Source: Caenorhabditis remanei (Eukaryota > Nematoda > Chromadorea > Rhabditida > Rhabditidae). Taken from it: a stretch of DNA of 64,000 bases. The stretch lies in contig NC_071333.1 in the NCBI RefSeq assembly GCF_010183535.1, positions 10,972,587-11,036,586 of the forward strand, read 5' to 3'. Below, one piece after another: positions 25,787 to 37,087 of the stretch. The first letter of the stretch is position 1; the number at the start of each line of letters is the position of its first letter. Below the pieces are notes generated by a model. The model was not told the origin of the DNA. It saw nothing but the letters and a program-made list of their open reading frames with translations, and searched no databases. The position numbers were made by a program, and so were the translations under genes.

Positions 25787-25915
25787 CGATTCTTGTAAAA
25801 GTGGCTTGTCCTTTGCCAAATAAGTAGTTCATTCAAAATTATTTCATATGTAGAGAACTTTTCATTATCAACAAATACTAAAGTTTAATAGAATAATTTA
25901 TAAATGACAAATAAA

Positions 25916-26633
25916 TTATGCTCTACAACAGTTTGAATCACATTGTTTGTATCCCTGTGGGCACGAACAAGAGTTTGGTCCACATTTGGATACAACTTTG
26001 TTGCCTTGTGTGATGGTGATCTTGATCAAACATTTACATGGAACAACATCTGTAGGAAGAGTTGTTGTTGGGATCTCTGGTGGTGGGGTTGGAACAGTTT
26101 CAGGCGGTGGAGTTGGCAAATCGTCTCTCAATGGCTTTGGTGTAGATGCATTAGATTCTAGGCAAGTTGGGGCACAAGTTGGCATGCATTGACTGAGACA
26201 TGAAGGAACAACAGGGATGTATTGTAGGGACGGTCCATATGGTTGGTATCCACTAGCAACAACTGGAGTAGCAGGAACAATTATTGGTTGAGGAGCTGTT
26301 GCTACATTTTGAACGATTTGATAAGGCGTTGATTCGTCTACAGATCCATATGGTTGGTAGATGCTGGATGGAGATTGGGCTACAAGACAAGATGGAAGAC
26401 AGGAAGGCAGACACTGCTGGGGACACTGAACTTGAGCAACTGGAGCAGCTGCATAGAATGATGATGGAAGGGCTGGTGTCCGGAGGTAGACTGGAATTTG
26501 CTGAAAAATAGAATTTGTAAGATTATCAGTTCCTAATTGGTGGCAAAATTGAAAACATTCTCGAAAATTGAAATATTCCAATACTTACCGCCAATGCCAA
26601 CGGTACACAGACAAGTAGAATACAGCGAATCAT
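25916..26633 (-). CDS. Secreted cysteine-rich protein with proline linker and CC module
   Basis: Two exons, 26589-26633 and 25916-26500, give 209 residues. Exon 1 is exactly a 15-residue signal peptide (MIRCILLVCVPLALA). The mature protein has two C-x3-C-x3-C repeats (CPQQCLPSCLPSC and CLSQCMPTCAPTC), each followed or preceded by a QPYG segment. After these come a Pro/Thr/Glu linker with repeated TPPPE, then a short domain beginning CKCLIKITITQGNK and ending CSCPQGYKQCDSNCC. The last module matches the CHCPAGYVRCSEMTCC module of the gene at 13361-14805, and the repeats match too, so they are likely paralogues of a nematode secreted family. The function is unknown. A good TATA box lies about 48 nt upstream of the ATG, which suggests a tightly regulated, perhaps moult- or tissue-specific promoter. 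Confidence 0.88.
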
Positions 26634-26680
26634 AATCTGAATTTCACGGAGTGATACTTCACACGTTTCCGGCAATGCTC

Positions 26681-26690
26681 TTTTATATAA
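26681..26690 (-). promoter_or_regulatory. TATA box of the CC-module gene at 25916-26633
   Basis: On the minus strand the sequence reads TTATATAAAA and lies 48-57 nt before the start codon. This is a near-ideal TATA element and spacing for an untrans-spliced or short-leader gene. It is the clearest core promoter in the window. Confidence 0.6.
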
Positions 26691-26699
26691 ACTACTCGA

Positions 26700-29186
26700 G
26701 AGTGGTTTCCGGTTTCGTTAATCGTTGATACCGATACGAATCGTAAATGGGATCATCTGCTCGCAGCTACCGGTCCATTTATTTGCCTTGTGTTCCCGTC
26801 ATTTCTCATTCAAGAGGTTATCAATGGTCTGTATCCTTATTATGGTTGGTGGAGTTGAAAACAAAAGCTGTTTCTGGTTTGGATATAATCACAAGCTTTG
26901 AGAATTTAGGATATGGATTAGTCGCTGCTCCCTTGTACAAGATCCTATATGATTACTTGATAAAAATTGTTTTTATAAATTGAATCGTCCTTTAGTAACA
27001 CTTTTTTGAATGTCTTGGCGAATAGCTCGTTGAAAAAATCTACTTGAACATCGTCTTCAAAGTTTGTTAGTCAACAACTAACAAGAATTGTGTTGCCCAG
27101 TTCCCTTTGTTTCAACTTTAGATTTCACAGTATTTTTCGAAGATCTTCTTAGATTAAGCAACTTTCCAATTGTCTAATAGAAATCGAAAGTGCTATGTTT
27201 CTTCCGACGGTTGATTTCGGCAAGCAACTTGTTGGCAACTGGTAGAGACACTCGCATGAAGAAAATGATGGGTCAGGTGAAAATACTTATGAACGGAAAT
27301 AGATCTTTTAAGATGAGATCTAATAAGATTATCGTTCGAAAAGTTTTCAACTTTTATTTCAGACGTAATCTAACTGGAAAGCTACTGAAACTAGATTGTA
27401 GTACTCTGTTTTGTCATGAACGCATTATACAATTATTATTTCACACTTTTCTTGACTGACACAAACATTACAACGTGAGGCTGGATTATTCGACATTTCA
27501 AATGGGATGGGTCACATTTCGATGACCTTCTGAAAACGCGAAGGGGGCGGAGAGGCCGAGGGACATTGAACAATGGGACGGTGAATTGCGAATTGAAGAA
27601 ATTTGAGATGAAAATTTGATAGCAGCAATTTGGTTTTCCGTAAATAAACGTGACAAGTAGTTGAATCAGTTTTCACGGTTAAATTCAAACTACCGTATCA
27701 AACTACTATTTCTGATTTTTGTTTCTATGGTCCTGGTTTCCCAGACAAAAGGTGTACATTGCTACAGAGACAAGAATCAGTTCATTTGCGCAATCTCATT
27801 TTTATAATATTCTGTCCTCCCACATCCGCAATAACAAACAAGCATTCAGCGCAGTTTTTGCCAAATGTCGTGGTTTTTTTCAGCAGCTATTGCGTGAGAT
27901 CGGGAGAGAGGGAGAATGAGAGAGCGAAAGAAGATGCGTATGCAGTCCTTCGCATTGAAGCGTCAATGGCATCAAGTTTAGTTGCTGAACGGTTGGGCCT
28001 CCTTCTTTTCTGAAGCGGTGTACTTCCTATGGTCACCGATATCAAAGCCTTTCACTTCTAGGCCCTTGCTATCATTATGCTTCTTTTCGGTACCCCCTCA
28101 TCAGGAATCATATTCAGGGGTTTCATCTTCTATTCTAATGAATGACAAGTTCTCATTTTCTCGCTTTCTCCCAAATCCGTCTCGTTCATCGACACCTCCC
28201 CTCATCAGTGAAACGTTGAGTGATAAGTTGGTAATGATCAAGTTCTTCCAGTACCTTTTCGGTGTCTATCGCCCTGTTTCATGTCTCATCTTTTTCTTCA
28301 TTCCAACACTTACCACTCCATTTGCGGTAGAAAGAAAAAAAACCCCATAAGCTTAGAAAGTTGTAACATTCTCGCCCTTCTTCCTGAAAAGCTTCATTAT
28401 TACTGATTACTGAACTTAACCTTCAGAAACCGGTAAACTGAAACAAAAAGTATAAAAGAGAAAAGAAACACTGTGATATTTTGTGTTTTGATGCGCAAGA
28501 AGAAACAAAACGTACTTCTGAAAGTTAGTGATAAGTTTTCTGATCTGCTAAGCTACTCGTTTCTCTCGTTTTTTCAACAAAAGTGTAATTGTTTCGATTT
28601 TAGACAACAATGTTTTTTAGTGTAAATGACCACCAATGAAGCAGTAGGTATCATCAAGATTTCTGTGTCTTGTACGTTGACAAGGAAGTAAGTCTTGGTA
28701 TTGAAGCAAAAAATTCATACAAACTGCGTTCATGATAGTGTTAGTTGTCATACATATACTAGCTTGATCTCATCTCCTCATCACTGTAAAGTTTTTATGG
28801 CGTACAAAATCTGAGGCTGTCTGGAAAGAATAGTGTTCGTTGGCAGATGCGCAATTTGCAGCTTGGTCGATCATATTCTTAGATTTGGTGAAAGTTCAAG
28901 GGAAGATCCTTTACTCTACTATTCTATCGTTTTGTATTCCAACTACCGTTTTCTTTCGTTTAAACAGTTTTTGTCATTTGACAAAACAGTTTTTATCTTT
29001 CTCTTTTTTTCACTACGGTGATAAATTTTCTTCTCAGTTCGCAGATTCGTAAATCGCTACAATACATTCAAGTTCCTCCTTGCAGACTTCTCCAGGGCAT
29101 TTATTCCAGCAGTACTTGTTCACTTCCAGTTATATTTATATTCATATTCTAACTGTAATGAGCCACTACTAAAACCATATACAAAA
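26700..29186. other. Intergenic region between divergent CC-module gene and ADAMTS gene
   Basis: These 2.5 kb lie between two divergently transcribed genes and presumably hold both promoters. Open frames are short and show no splice partners. A TATA-like TATAAAAG occurs near 28450, but it is 730 nt from the ADAMTS start. Nothing else was recognised. Confidence 0.5.
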
Positions 29187-32100
29187 ATGAAGTTGGTAAT
29201 TCTACTTATTCATATTGTGGTAAGTGACCAGTATAAGAAAAGGAGAGGATGAAAATGTTCAATTTTTTAGGTGACTTCCGCAATTCATCACTCGATGACA
29301 CCACTTGAATTGAAGCACTATTTCGGAACCGAAAACAAAGACAAAGGTAACAAAAAAAATTTAGTGAAAACGAGCGACTGAAAACCGAAAAAACCACTTG
29401 AGGCTTTCTCCTGTCTGCCAATTCTGTAGTGACCTTCCTTGTCTAATAGCCTTACCAAATTATAAGTGGGAGAGAAACTGTCTGGCTAAGGATCAAAACG
29501 CTCAAATATTTACATTTGTTTTCAGTTCCGAAATACTTCTTGGATGGCAACAAAAAACATAGACTGGATGTTTTCGATGATGAATTCAAAATGGATTTTC
29601 TTATCGATGGAGTTATGGAGACGTTCGTGTTACGCAATAAACCGCATCTGTTCTCCGAAGGTTTGCTTTTGTAGCCTTTGCGGCGCCATGAATCTTTTGT
29701 CATGCATCTTAAGCAGGATTATTTTTGAGATTAGAACGTTTTGTTATGATAGCAGATCAGCGATAATCAAAACATTTGGGTTGAGGTTGAAAAAAGTCGT
29801 TCGGGAAATCAGGAACGTCTACATTAATGTCTCATTTTCTAGAAGGTCAAAAACCCGGAACACTTCTTCTTTCAGGTTTTCATATGATGGAAGACGACGT
29901 GGAATTGATGATGCATCCATTGAAGAACTGTGTTTACGAAGGAGAAAGTGCCGTTCGAAACGGCACACGTATCGGTCTCGTCGGTTGCGGACATAATTTG
30001 GTAAATTTCGGCCAAACATTGATGAAGACAGAAACTTCACGATAGACCGTTTTCTTTCCTGCTTTGATCGTGATCTTACTGCGAGAATGACACTATCACA
30101 TCAATTTTCCTTTTCTTTTACTACGAGGAAGTGGAAATGACTTTAGTGTGATGGACGCGGAAACACAAAACCGTTAGAACCTAATAGATGATTGGAAGTG
30201 AAAAAAAATAGATTGACCTTCTGCCAGGAACTTTAATTTGGTTGAGATACACAAACAACAACTACGGTTCAATTTCATGCCAAAGATTGGTTGCCCGTAC
30301 TAGATGTTTCCGCATTTTTCTCCCTTCTCTCTCTATCATAAGATCTTCGATCGTTGCGTAATGCCACCGCTGAGAGAATAGGGAAAATAAATCATAAAGA
30401 AAAACAAAGTTGATTTGCAGAATGGTATGGTCATCACTGACAGTGGGGATTATCACTTGATCCAATCCCATCATCAATCCGGTCAGCATGTTATCCATAA
30501 AAGAAGCATTGAGTCCATCGATCATGAATGTCAATTTGGTAGATCAATTGATATGAGATAATAATTAGTGTTCTGTGTATTATAGATGCTAGTGATGATC
30601 CGTATCCAGAAGATAGGGAGGAGATTGCAATGAAAAGCATGCTTATGAAAATGATGAAGGACATAAGAAGGGCAGAACCTCACCGAAGAGATGTACTGAC
30701 TGTTGAGTTGGCGGTATTCGCTGACGATGCAATGTGGGATCATTTCAAAAAAATGTATGGGAAAGCTGCAGAAGAGAACATGCATACTTTCATTATGGCA
30801 GTTGTGAATAACGTAACGTTTAAATTACAAATACTATTTTACAAATTAGAGAGTGAATTACAGATTGATGTGCTCTACACTCAAAGATTGCTTCAACCAA
30901 GGATAAATATCAAAATTGTTAGATATGAGATTTTGAAAAATATACCGGTGAGTGTTTTGAATTTTGATTCTATTTGAATTGTTATTTCAGCACCTTATGC
31001 ACGCTCGAAAACATTCGAATGGAGATGTCGATAGACTTCTGGATGCATTCTGTCAATATCAAAATGAAATTAATCCTCCGAACGATGCGGATCCTCGACA
31101 TTGGGACCATGCGCTTCTCTTCTCCGGGTAACCCACAAATTTATTCTGAATTGAAAGCTGACACTTTCGTTTTCTAGCTATGATCTACATCGCAACGGAG
31201 TGAAAACAGTGGCAGGATACGCGCCAGTGAAAGGGATGTGTAGTGGTGTTAGATCATGTACGATTAATGAAGGTCTTGATTTTGGAAGCGTGTTTGTGGT
31301 TACTCATGAGATGGGTCATAGTCTGGGGATGTATCATGATGGTGACAACGAATGCGATTTGCGATGCTGTATTATGAGTCCATCGGTTGGAAGTGGAAAA
31401 ACTCATTGGAGTCATTGCTCTGTGAATGAAATGGCTACATTTGTTGGAGTTCGTTTATAAGATATAATAATTTTCACTGAAAATTGAAATTTCAGCACCT
31501 TGGTGATGACTTCCGTCCTCCCAACTGTCTCCAAGACGCATCAGCACCTGAACAACGGATGGTTGCATTCAAAGAGTCAGAACCTCCCGGACAACTGTTC
31601 ACAATGGATGAACAATGTGAGATATTCCATGGAGAATGTTGGAAACATGAGTTGAAAGATGGACAAACAATGCAGGTAGATCTCATCAATTTTTACATTA
31701 AAAAACCATCAAGATTGCTATCAGAATGTCTGCCAAATGGTGTGGTGTGGGAATGGTGAAGGTGTGATTCGAACGGCGCACCCCGCTTTAGAAGGAACCT
31801 ATTGTGGATATGGAATGGTGAGGATCGCAAACAGAAAGTGAAAACGGATTGTTTTCTCTGCCCTCTGTTTCACTTCGATAGCCAATGGCAAATGTTAATT
31901 TGTAGATTTGTCGTCAAGGACAGTGTGTTGGATCGAATCAAATGATGAGGGTAACCGTCGGTGGTTGGTCTTCATGGAATGATCGTCCAGCACCAACTTG
32001 TGGTGGAAGATGCTCACAGTGTGAGATTAAGGGACAAATTCGAATTATGAGAAGTATCCGACAATGCAATAATCCCAGGTTAACAAATTTCTAAAGATTA

Positions 32101-33760
32101 CAAAAACTAACAACATAATTATTCAGTTCAAATAATGGAGGGGCACCATGTCAAGGTGACGAGGCTCGTGGAATGGTTTGTCATAGAGATGTAAGTAAAG
32201 CTCCATCAGCTTAAATCATGCATTTTATGGTTCTCTAGGTTTGCAACGGAGACTCGATAGAGAACTACGCCACCCGTGTTTGTACACGTCTCCGTGATGA
32301 AAATGCAATCCCAAACACTATTCTTTCCGGAGAAGGCATGCAGTTTGAGCAAGCTATGTGCAAAATTTGGTGCTTAATTGCTGGATCCACAAACATCAGA
32401 ACAGTATCCAACTTTCCAGATGGATCACCATGTGGTACCAATCAGTTTTGTATTAAAGGAGAATGCAGAGTAAGTGTGGCTTCATAAAAACGTTTTTTAT
32501 CTGCTGTTTGCAGCCTTTACTATGTGGATCTACAACACTTGCTTATTCCGAGGCAGATTGTCCACTGAGCGTTCTTGCAACCACCACACAAGCTTCAATT
32601 CCACATATTCATTCGGTCGATCAGTCTGCTAGCAAAACTAATCCCTACAAAGAACAGAAGAAAGGTAAATTAGAAGCTTCTAATTATTGTTATCTGAATA
32701 CTTAATTTCAGTCCCTTTCCTCAACGAATGGTCCGGATGGTCTGTGTGGTCGGAATGTGTCACTTATGACTGCCGTAAGTTTATATTATAGAAGACTAGC
32801 AAGTAAGCTAGCAGGCTTAAAACAAAGCTTTGGACATTAAAACAACAAACCATTTTTAAATTTGGCTATCAAAAAACCACATAGAAAGTTTCTCCGAATA
32901 AAACGATTCCAGACACCCAGGGAGTCAAAGTTCGTATCAGGAGATGTCTTGCTGGAGTCTGTGCCGGAGCACTCCGTGAGAAAATGCCTTGTACCAGACC
33001 TTGCACTGGTTCTGAAAGAACTTTGACAACATCTGCACCACAGCAGACGTTCAGAAACCGTTTCATTGCTCCACTTCCGAATGGGAATCGGCAAACTAAC
33101 ATGATTCTTAGAAAAATTGATCAGTGAGTGGTAAGAATTTGTAGACGTTGATAGAGTTGTTTTTCTCAGCTGGGGACCATGGTCAGCGTGCAGTGTTACA
33201 TGTGGTACTGGACAGAAACTAAGAAGAAGAGACAACTGTATCGGTCAAGGTAAGCTCTGCAAGTAATTAAAATTCCAAAGTAATCTTCAGAATGCGCCGA
33301 AACGGGTCCATGTGTGATGCCGGTGTGTAGAGAAACACCTCCAGCAAGTACATGGACAGAGTGGTCACAATGGTCACCGTGCTCTGTAACATGCGGTGAA
33401 GGTTTGCAGTTCAGAAAGAGAGCATGTTTTGCAGCATTCTGTCGTGGCAAAGAAAGTGATGTCAGGAATTGTTACCAACAAGTTAGTGATGTTGACTTTT
33501 TAACAAAAGGAATTTCTTTCTCAGCGGTGCCCTACAACAACTACACAACGACCGTTCATAAACCGATCAGGTCTCTGGACAGGTTGGTCATCATGGTCAG
33601 CATGCAGTACAAAGTGTGGTGTTGGACAACGCACCAGGAGGAGGAGATGTTACCAAGGATCCTGCTTAGGTAAGTGGGACAGTTAGTTTGATTGAATACC
33701 TCATTATTATTTTCAGGTGACGATAATGAGAGAGAAGGCTGCGTAGGAGCTCAATGTTGA
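29187..33760 (+). CDS. adt-3: ADAMTS metalloprotease with thrombospondin type 1 repeats
   Basis: Twenty-one exons give 954 residues: 29187-29219, 29271-29346, 29526-29660, 29843-30000, 30421-30538, 30586-30812, 30864-30947, 30991-31127, 31178-31448, 31496-31675, 31725-31817, 31906-32078, 32127-32190, 32239-32469, 32514-32664, 32712-32774, 32913-33123, 33170-33249, 33291-33481, 33525-33669, 33717-33760. All phases close. Order: signal peptide (1 to about 16), prodomain, basic cleavage site RRAEPHRR (201-208), catalytic domain with zinc site [12 protein letters not shown] (366-377) and Met-turn CIMSPS. Then come disintegrin/cysteine-rich parts, a central divergent TSP1, and at the C-terminus four TSP1-like modules ([46 protein letters not shown]). 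Secreted matrix protease. The symbol rests on the neighbouring prl-1: from memory C. elegans T19D2.1 (adt-3) and T19D2.2 (prl-1) are adjacent. The family call is very firm, the exact orthologue less so. Confidence 0.93.
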
Positions 33761-34089
33761 TGCTCCCATTCAAACTCCCATCACATCACAATATATCTTT
33801 TTTAAAAACCAGAGAGAGGAAGAGTCCATCAGTTTTTCATTGAAACCACATGCCGTCTCAGAGGAACGAACAAAAAACGAGAGATTTGAAATTTGAAATT
33901 CAAAAATTAGTAGCAGATTTTATAGATGTTGTATTGCTCTTCTCTTTTCTAATATCTTGTTCTTCTCTCAACGCTTTTATAATTGTTTTAAGCCAGCCAT
34001 TCTTTGCGGGTCCGTTTCTTCTTTTCTGTTTATACAAGATGTCGTATTTTAGTACATGTATTCTTTCATTTCTTTATTTACGATGAACT

Positions 34090-34095
34090 AATAAA
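34090..34095 (+). terminator. AATAAA poly(A) signal, likely ADAMTS gene
   Basis: AATAAA lies 330 nt after the stop codon of the ADAMTS gene and just before the first of three diverged repeats, so the transcript probably ends before them. Confidence 0.6.
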
Positions 34096-34099
34096 AATT

Positions 34100-34620
34100 C
34101 GAATATCTAATGAGGCATGACACATTTTGATGCTTTTTGTTTTTGATCAATCAAAAAAAACAGAAATTGGCAACGTTGTGCCGAATTTCTTATTCCACGC
34201 AACTGGTACTCTAATAACAAACAAAATTCTGTTAAAACTGAGAAGAAATGGAATTGTATTGTTTTTCAGTTTTAACAAACATCATATTAATACTTAAGAA
34301 CGAAACATGGGCCACTTTGTTGCGTTTTGTTTTTAATCAATCAAATGAAACAAAAATTTAAAAACAATGAGCAAAATGTTATATTCCACGCAACGACACC
34401 GCCCATAATTGACAAATTCCGCCAAACCCAAGAAAAACAGAATTTTAAATGATTATACACAATAAACAGTACAATTTTTGAATACTCAATGAGGATTTTT
34501 GACACATTTTGTTGCATTTTGTTTTTAATCAATCAAATAAAGCAACATTTTGGCAACACTGTGCCAAATTTTGTATTCCACGCAACTGGTACACACAACA
34601 AACAAAAATTTAGTATAAAA
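34100..34620 (+). repeat. Three diverged tandem units of about 190 bp
   Basis: Each unit carries TTTTGTTTTTRATCAATCAA (conserved core ATCAATCAA) followed about 45-55 nt later by TATTCCACGCAAC, or TTCCACGCAAC in all three. The ATCAATCAA cores lie near 34147, 34336 and 34528, giving a period of about 190 nt. Units 1 and 3 also share the words CTGGTAC and AACAAACAAAA, with GCAAC.. and TGTGCC between the two anchors. The middle copy is more diverged. This is a local tandem duplication between the ADAMTS gene and the next gene. No coding frame is shared. Confidence 0.8.
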
Positions 34621-35098
34621 AGCGGGTTGGACATGCAGAAAAATTCAGTTTTTTCCGAGTGGTCATCCGGAGAACCATTCTCTTGAGTTTCTTTCTTTCT
34701 GGGGGGTCCTCATTAGGTGTCTGGATTTACATTCACTGAGCAATATCATTCCACATGAATGAAACTTCTTTGCATACATTTTCATTAGGAACTCTCACAC
34801 ATACTCTTCCTTGAGTTTCACGTGTTCATCTATCTAAAACATTGTTTTTCTCACCGCTTTTTTCTTCCTTCTGTTCGCAGATATCGATACTTCATTTTTC
34901 TCAATCTCTCGACTGCCTCATCTTCAAATTGTCGTAACAGCTGCTCTCACTTTAATTTTTCACCTTTTCTCATTCTACACTATCATCTTCTCTATCTCTA
35001 TTCCTTGCCACCTACTTCACTTTTTTCTTTTGTCTGGAAAAAAACGCATATCAGTTTTCATTCATGTTTTGAGCACCACAACTCCGAAGTAACAAAGA

Positions 35099-35731
35099 AT
35101 GAAGTGGCCATCGAGTACCGATCAATCTGGTAAGTATTACTGTATACTTTTGTTAGTTATCTTTGATAATAATTTTTGTAAAATTGAAAGTGATTTTGTT
35201 CTAATCAAAATATTCAACCTGTTTAGTAACACATACCGTGTTTCTGAAGTCCAGTCAGTTTATTTCTTCATATCATGACAAATGTTAGTCTGTGTGTAGT
35301 TTGACAATAAGAAATAGCCTAACGTGATTTCACTCAAGGGTTTCGTCCCCTCAACATCACGTTCACATAATACAAAAACGTAATCTGACTTCTAGGACAA
35401 CACCCCGATGGAATCGTCACGTCTTCATTCAGCAGAGATGTTGAATCTGTGGCCTTCGCTGTGCTATTGTTTCTAGCCGCAGGAATTATCCTTTTCATTT
35501 CCTGCTTCTTCGTCACCAAATGTCTTCAATGCTATAAAGCAAGGCAGAGGCGGTAATCGACATTTTGTGAATATTGCGAAAAATCCAATTTCCTGTTTCA
35601 GACTCCGACGCAAAGCTCTTGGAGAAGATGATGACGACGACGACGAGGACGACGAGGACGACGCTGATATCGATGAAGATGAGCAACAAACTGGAATCAC
35701 GAACTCTAATCCTGATCTTGTTAAAGTCTGA
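35099..35731 (+). CDS. Small single-pass membrane protein with acidic cytoplasmic tail
   Basis: Three exons, 35099-35129, 35396-35552 and 35602-35731, give 105 residues with phases closing at TGA 35729-35731. Residues 1-27 are polar. Residues 28-50 are one hydrophobic segment (AVLLFLAAGIILFISCFFV). It is followed by KCLQCYKARQRRLRRK, a basic and cysteine-bearing juxtamembrane stretch. Then comes a run of about twenty Asp/Glu (residues 71-90) and a polar C-terminus. There is no cleavable signal peptide, and the basic stretch after the segment predicts N-outside, C-inside topology. The two Cys next to the membrane could be palmitoylated. No family is recognised. The first exon is short and its ATG is not preceded by a clear acceptor, so the true start could be further upstream. 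A poly(A) signal follows 34 nt after the stop. Confidence 0.65.
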
Positions 35732-35764
35732 AACTGTATCTATTGGTTGTACAAAGTTTTGTGT

Positions 35765-35770
35765 AATAAA
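35765..35770 (+). terminator. AATAAA poly(A) signal of the acidic-tail membrane protein gene
   Basis: AATAAA starts 34 nt after the TGA of the small membrane protein gene. The short spacing supports the gene model's 3' end. Confidence 0.7.
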
Positions 35771-35800
35771 TTAATCCAGCAAAAAATTCACAAAAAATAC

Positions 35801-35806
35801 TTTATT
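35801..35806 (-). terminator. Minus-strand AATAAA, likely poly(A) signal of prl-1
   Basis: The plus strand reads TTTATT here. It lies about 540 nt beyond the prl-1 stop codon and only 31-36 nt past the AATAAA of the convergent small gene, so both 3' ends fall in the same short interval. A second TTTATT overlaps the prl-1 stop itself (36345-36350) and is less likely to be used. Confidence 0.45.
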
Positions 35807-36345
35807 GAAAGTTCATTGAAAAGAATAAAAACCGGATGACAGAAAAGATTCAAAAACGATTAGACGAGATAAAAAGTAGTGAAAACTGAATGGTTTCATA
35901 CATGGTGACGGGTGGGGGATGAGCAGTATCAGGAAACACTTTCAACTAATGAATCACATTCATATTTCATAGAAAAAGGATAGGAAAGGAAAATGGATAG
36001 TCCCATAAGTAATAGGAAAATGATGGATGAAAGCGATAGTTAATGTTCGAATCATAAGAAAACATACCGAAACATTATCAATATCACATGAAGATGAGGC
36101 GTTTATGGGGGGAAGGAGATGACGGAAATTTTTGTTTCTCGACACTGTGCTGAGATTGAACTTTCGACAGTAATAAAAAAACAATAACTTGATTTAGAGT
36201 AGGAAAATGACAAAAATCGTTGTTCACAAGAGGAAAGTGAGAGGTAACAGGGGTGCCAAAAGAATGAAGTTGGTTAAAGTGGGAAAGGAAAAAGGAAAAA
36301 GTGATACTAGCGTTACTGAATTGGTGTGAGGACGGAATGATCTCT

Positions 36346-37028
36346 TTATTGGATGCAGCACGATTTTTGCTTTCCATCAACATTGCCACGAAGGCGACGA
36401 AGTTCTCCGTTGGCCTTGTAGGTCTCAAGGAATTTGAGTTGTTTTTGGTTGAGAGCACCGCGTCTTTGCCTAAAACCAGATTATGATTAATATGAAATGT
36501 TTCCCTGGTGCTTTAAGCTCCTCACGTTCTGATCATTTCGACAGCGTCTTCGTACTTCATTCCAGCCTCAATGAGAGCGATGGCAACAAGCACTGGAGCT
36601 CTGCCGAGCCCAGCAACACAGTGGACTGCGATGCTCTTGTCCGGGTGCTCTTTGAATGATGTCAAGCAGAGCTGGAACCAGCTTTTGATCACCTGAAAAA
36701 CATTTGGATTAAAATGGTTGAGAACAAAATGTGTTCTACAAACCTCTGGTGGTGGTGGTGATCCATCATTGAATTGCCAGTCGAGGACATCGATGCCAGC
36801 TTCCTTAAGTGCTTTGATATCATAAGTGGGCTCGCAGACTCGGACGACAGCTCTAGCACCGTGTTTCTCCAATTCCTCAATGTAGGGTTGGATAGAGGCG
36901 TTGCTTGGACGATCAGTAATAAGGAAACGCATCTTTCCCCAAGCAATCTCTGATGGTGCTGGCTTGAGATAAGTGGTGACTGGAGCAGCGGTTGGGTTGG
37001 TGACTCTCTTTTGAACGGCGGCGCTCAT
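36346..37028 (-). CDS. prl-1: PRL-1, prenylated PTP4A-type phosphatase
   Basis: Three exons, 36744-37028, 36526-36692 and 36346-36469, give 191 residues with phases closing. The P-loop HCVAGLGRAP carries the catalytic Cys 120 and Arg 126. The WxFxDG loop with the general acid Asp 88 reads DWQFNDGSPPP. The protein ends CCIQ, a CAAX box for prenylation, preceded by a basic stretch (RRLRG). These are the hallmarks of the PRL/PTP4A dual-specificity-like phosphatases, which sit on membranes and bind CNNM magnesium transporters in animals. The N-terminal ~18 residues before the core are longer than in vertebrates. C. elegans T19D2.2 is the clear counterpart. A 5' UTR intron lies directly upstream: TTTACAG acceptor 7 nt before the ATG, GTAAGT donor at 37083. 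Confidence 0.95.
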
Positions 37029-37087
37029 GATTAATCTGTAAATTTATCGATTGAAATTTAACTTTTTTTCTGTGGAAACTTACGCTT
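37029..37087 (-). other. prl-1: 5' UTR junction of prl-1 (untranslated exon and intron)
   Basis: On the minus strand an AAGC/GTAAGT donor (exon side at 37084) and an ATTTACAG acceptor (intron end at 37036) frame a 48-nt intron 7 nt before the start codon. The upstream untranslated exon runs towards higher coordinates, and its 5' limit is not visible. A further acceptor-like TTTTTTCAG near 37251 could start another leader exon. Confidence 0.5.

Noticed and set aside
29866..29876. TTTCAG at 29871-29876 as acceptor for the fourth ADAMTS exon
   Set aside because: The upstream acceptor TTTTCTAG at 29842 keeps the frame and adds 11 residues. With the later one the phase would not match the preceding exon, which ends with one base.
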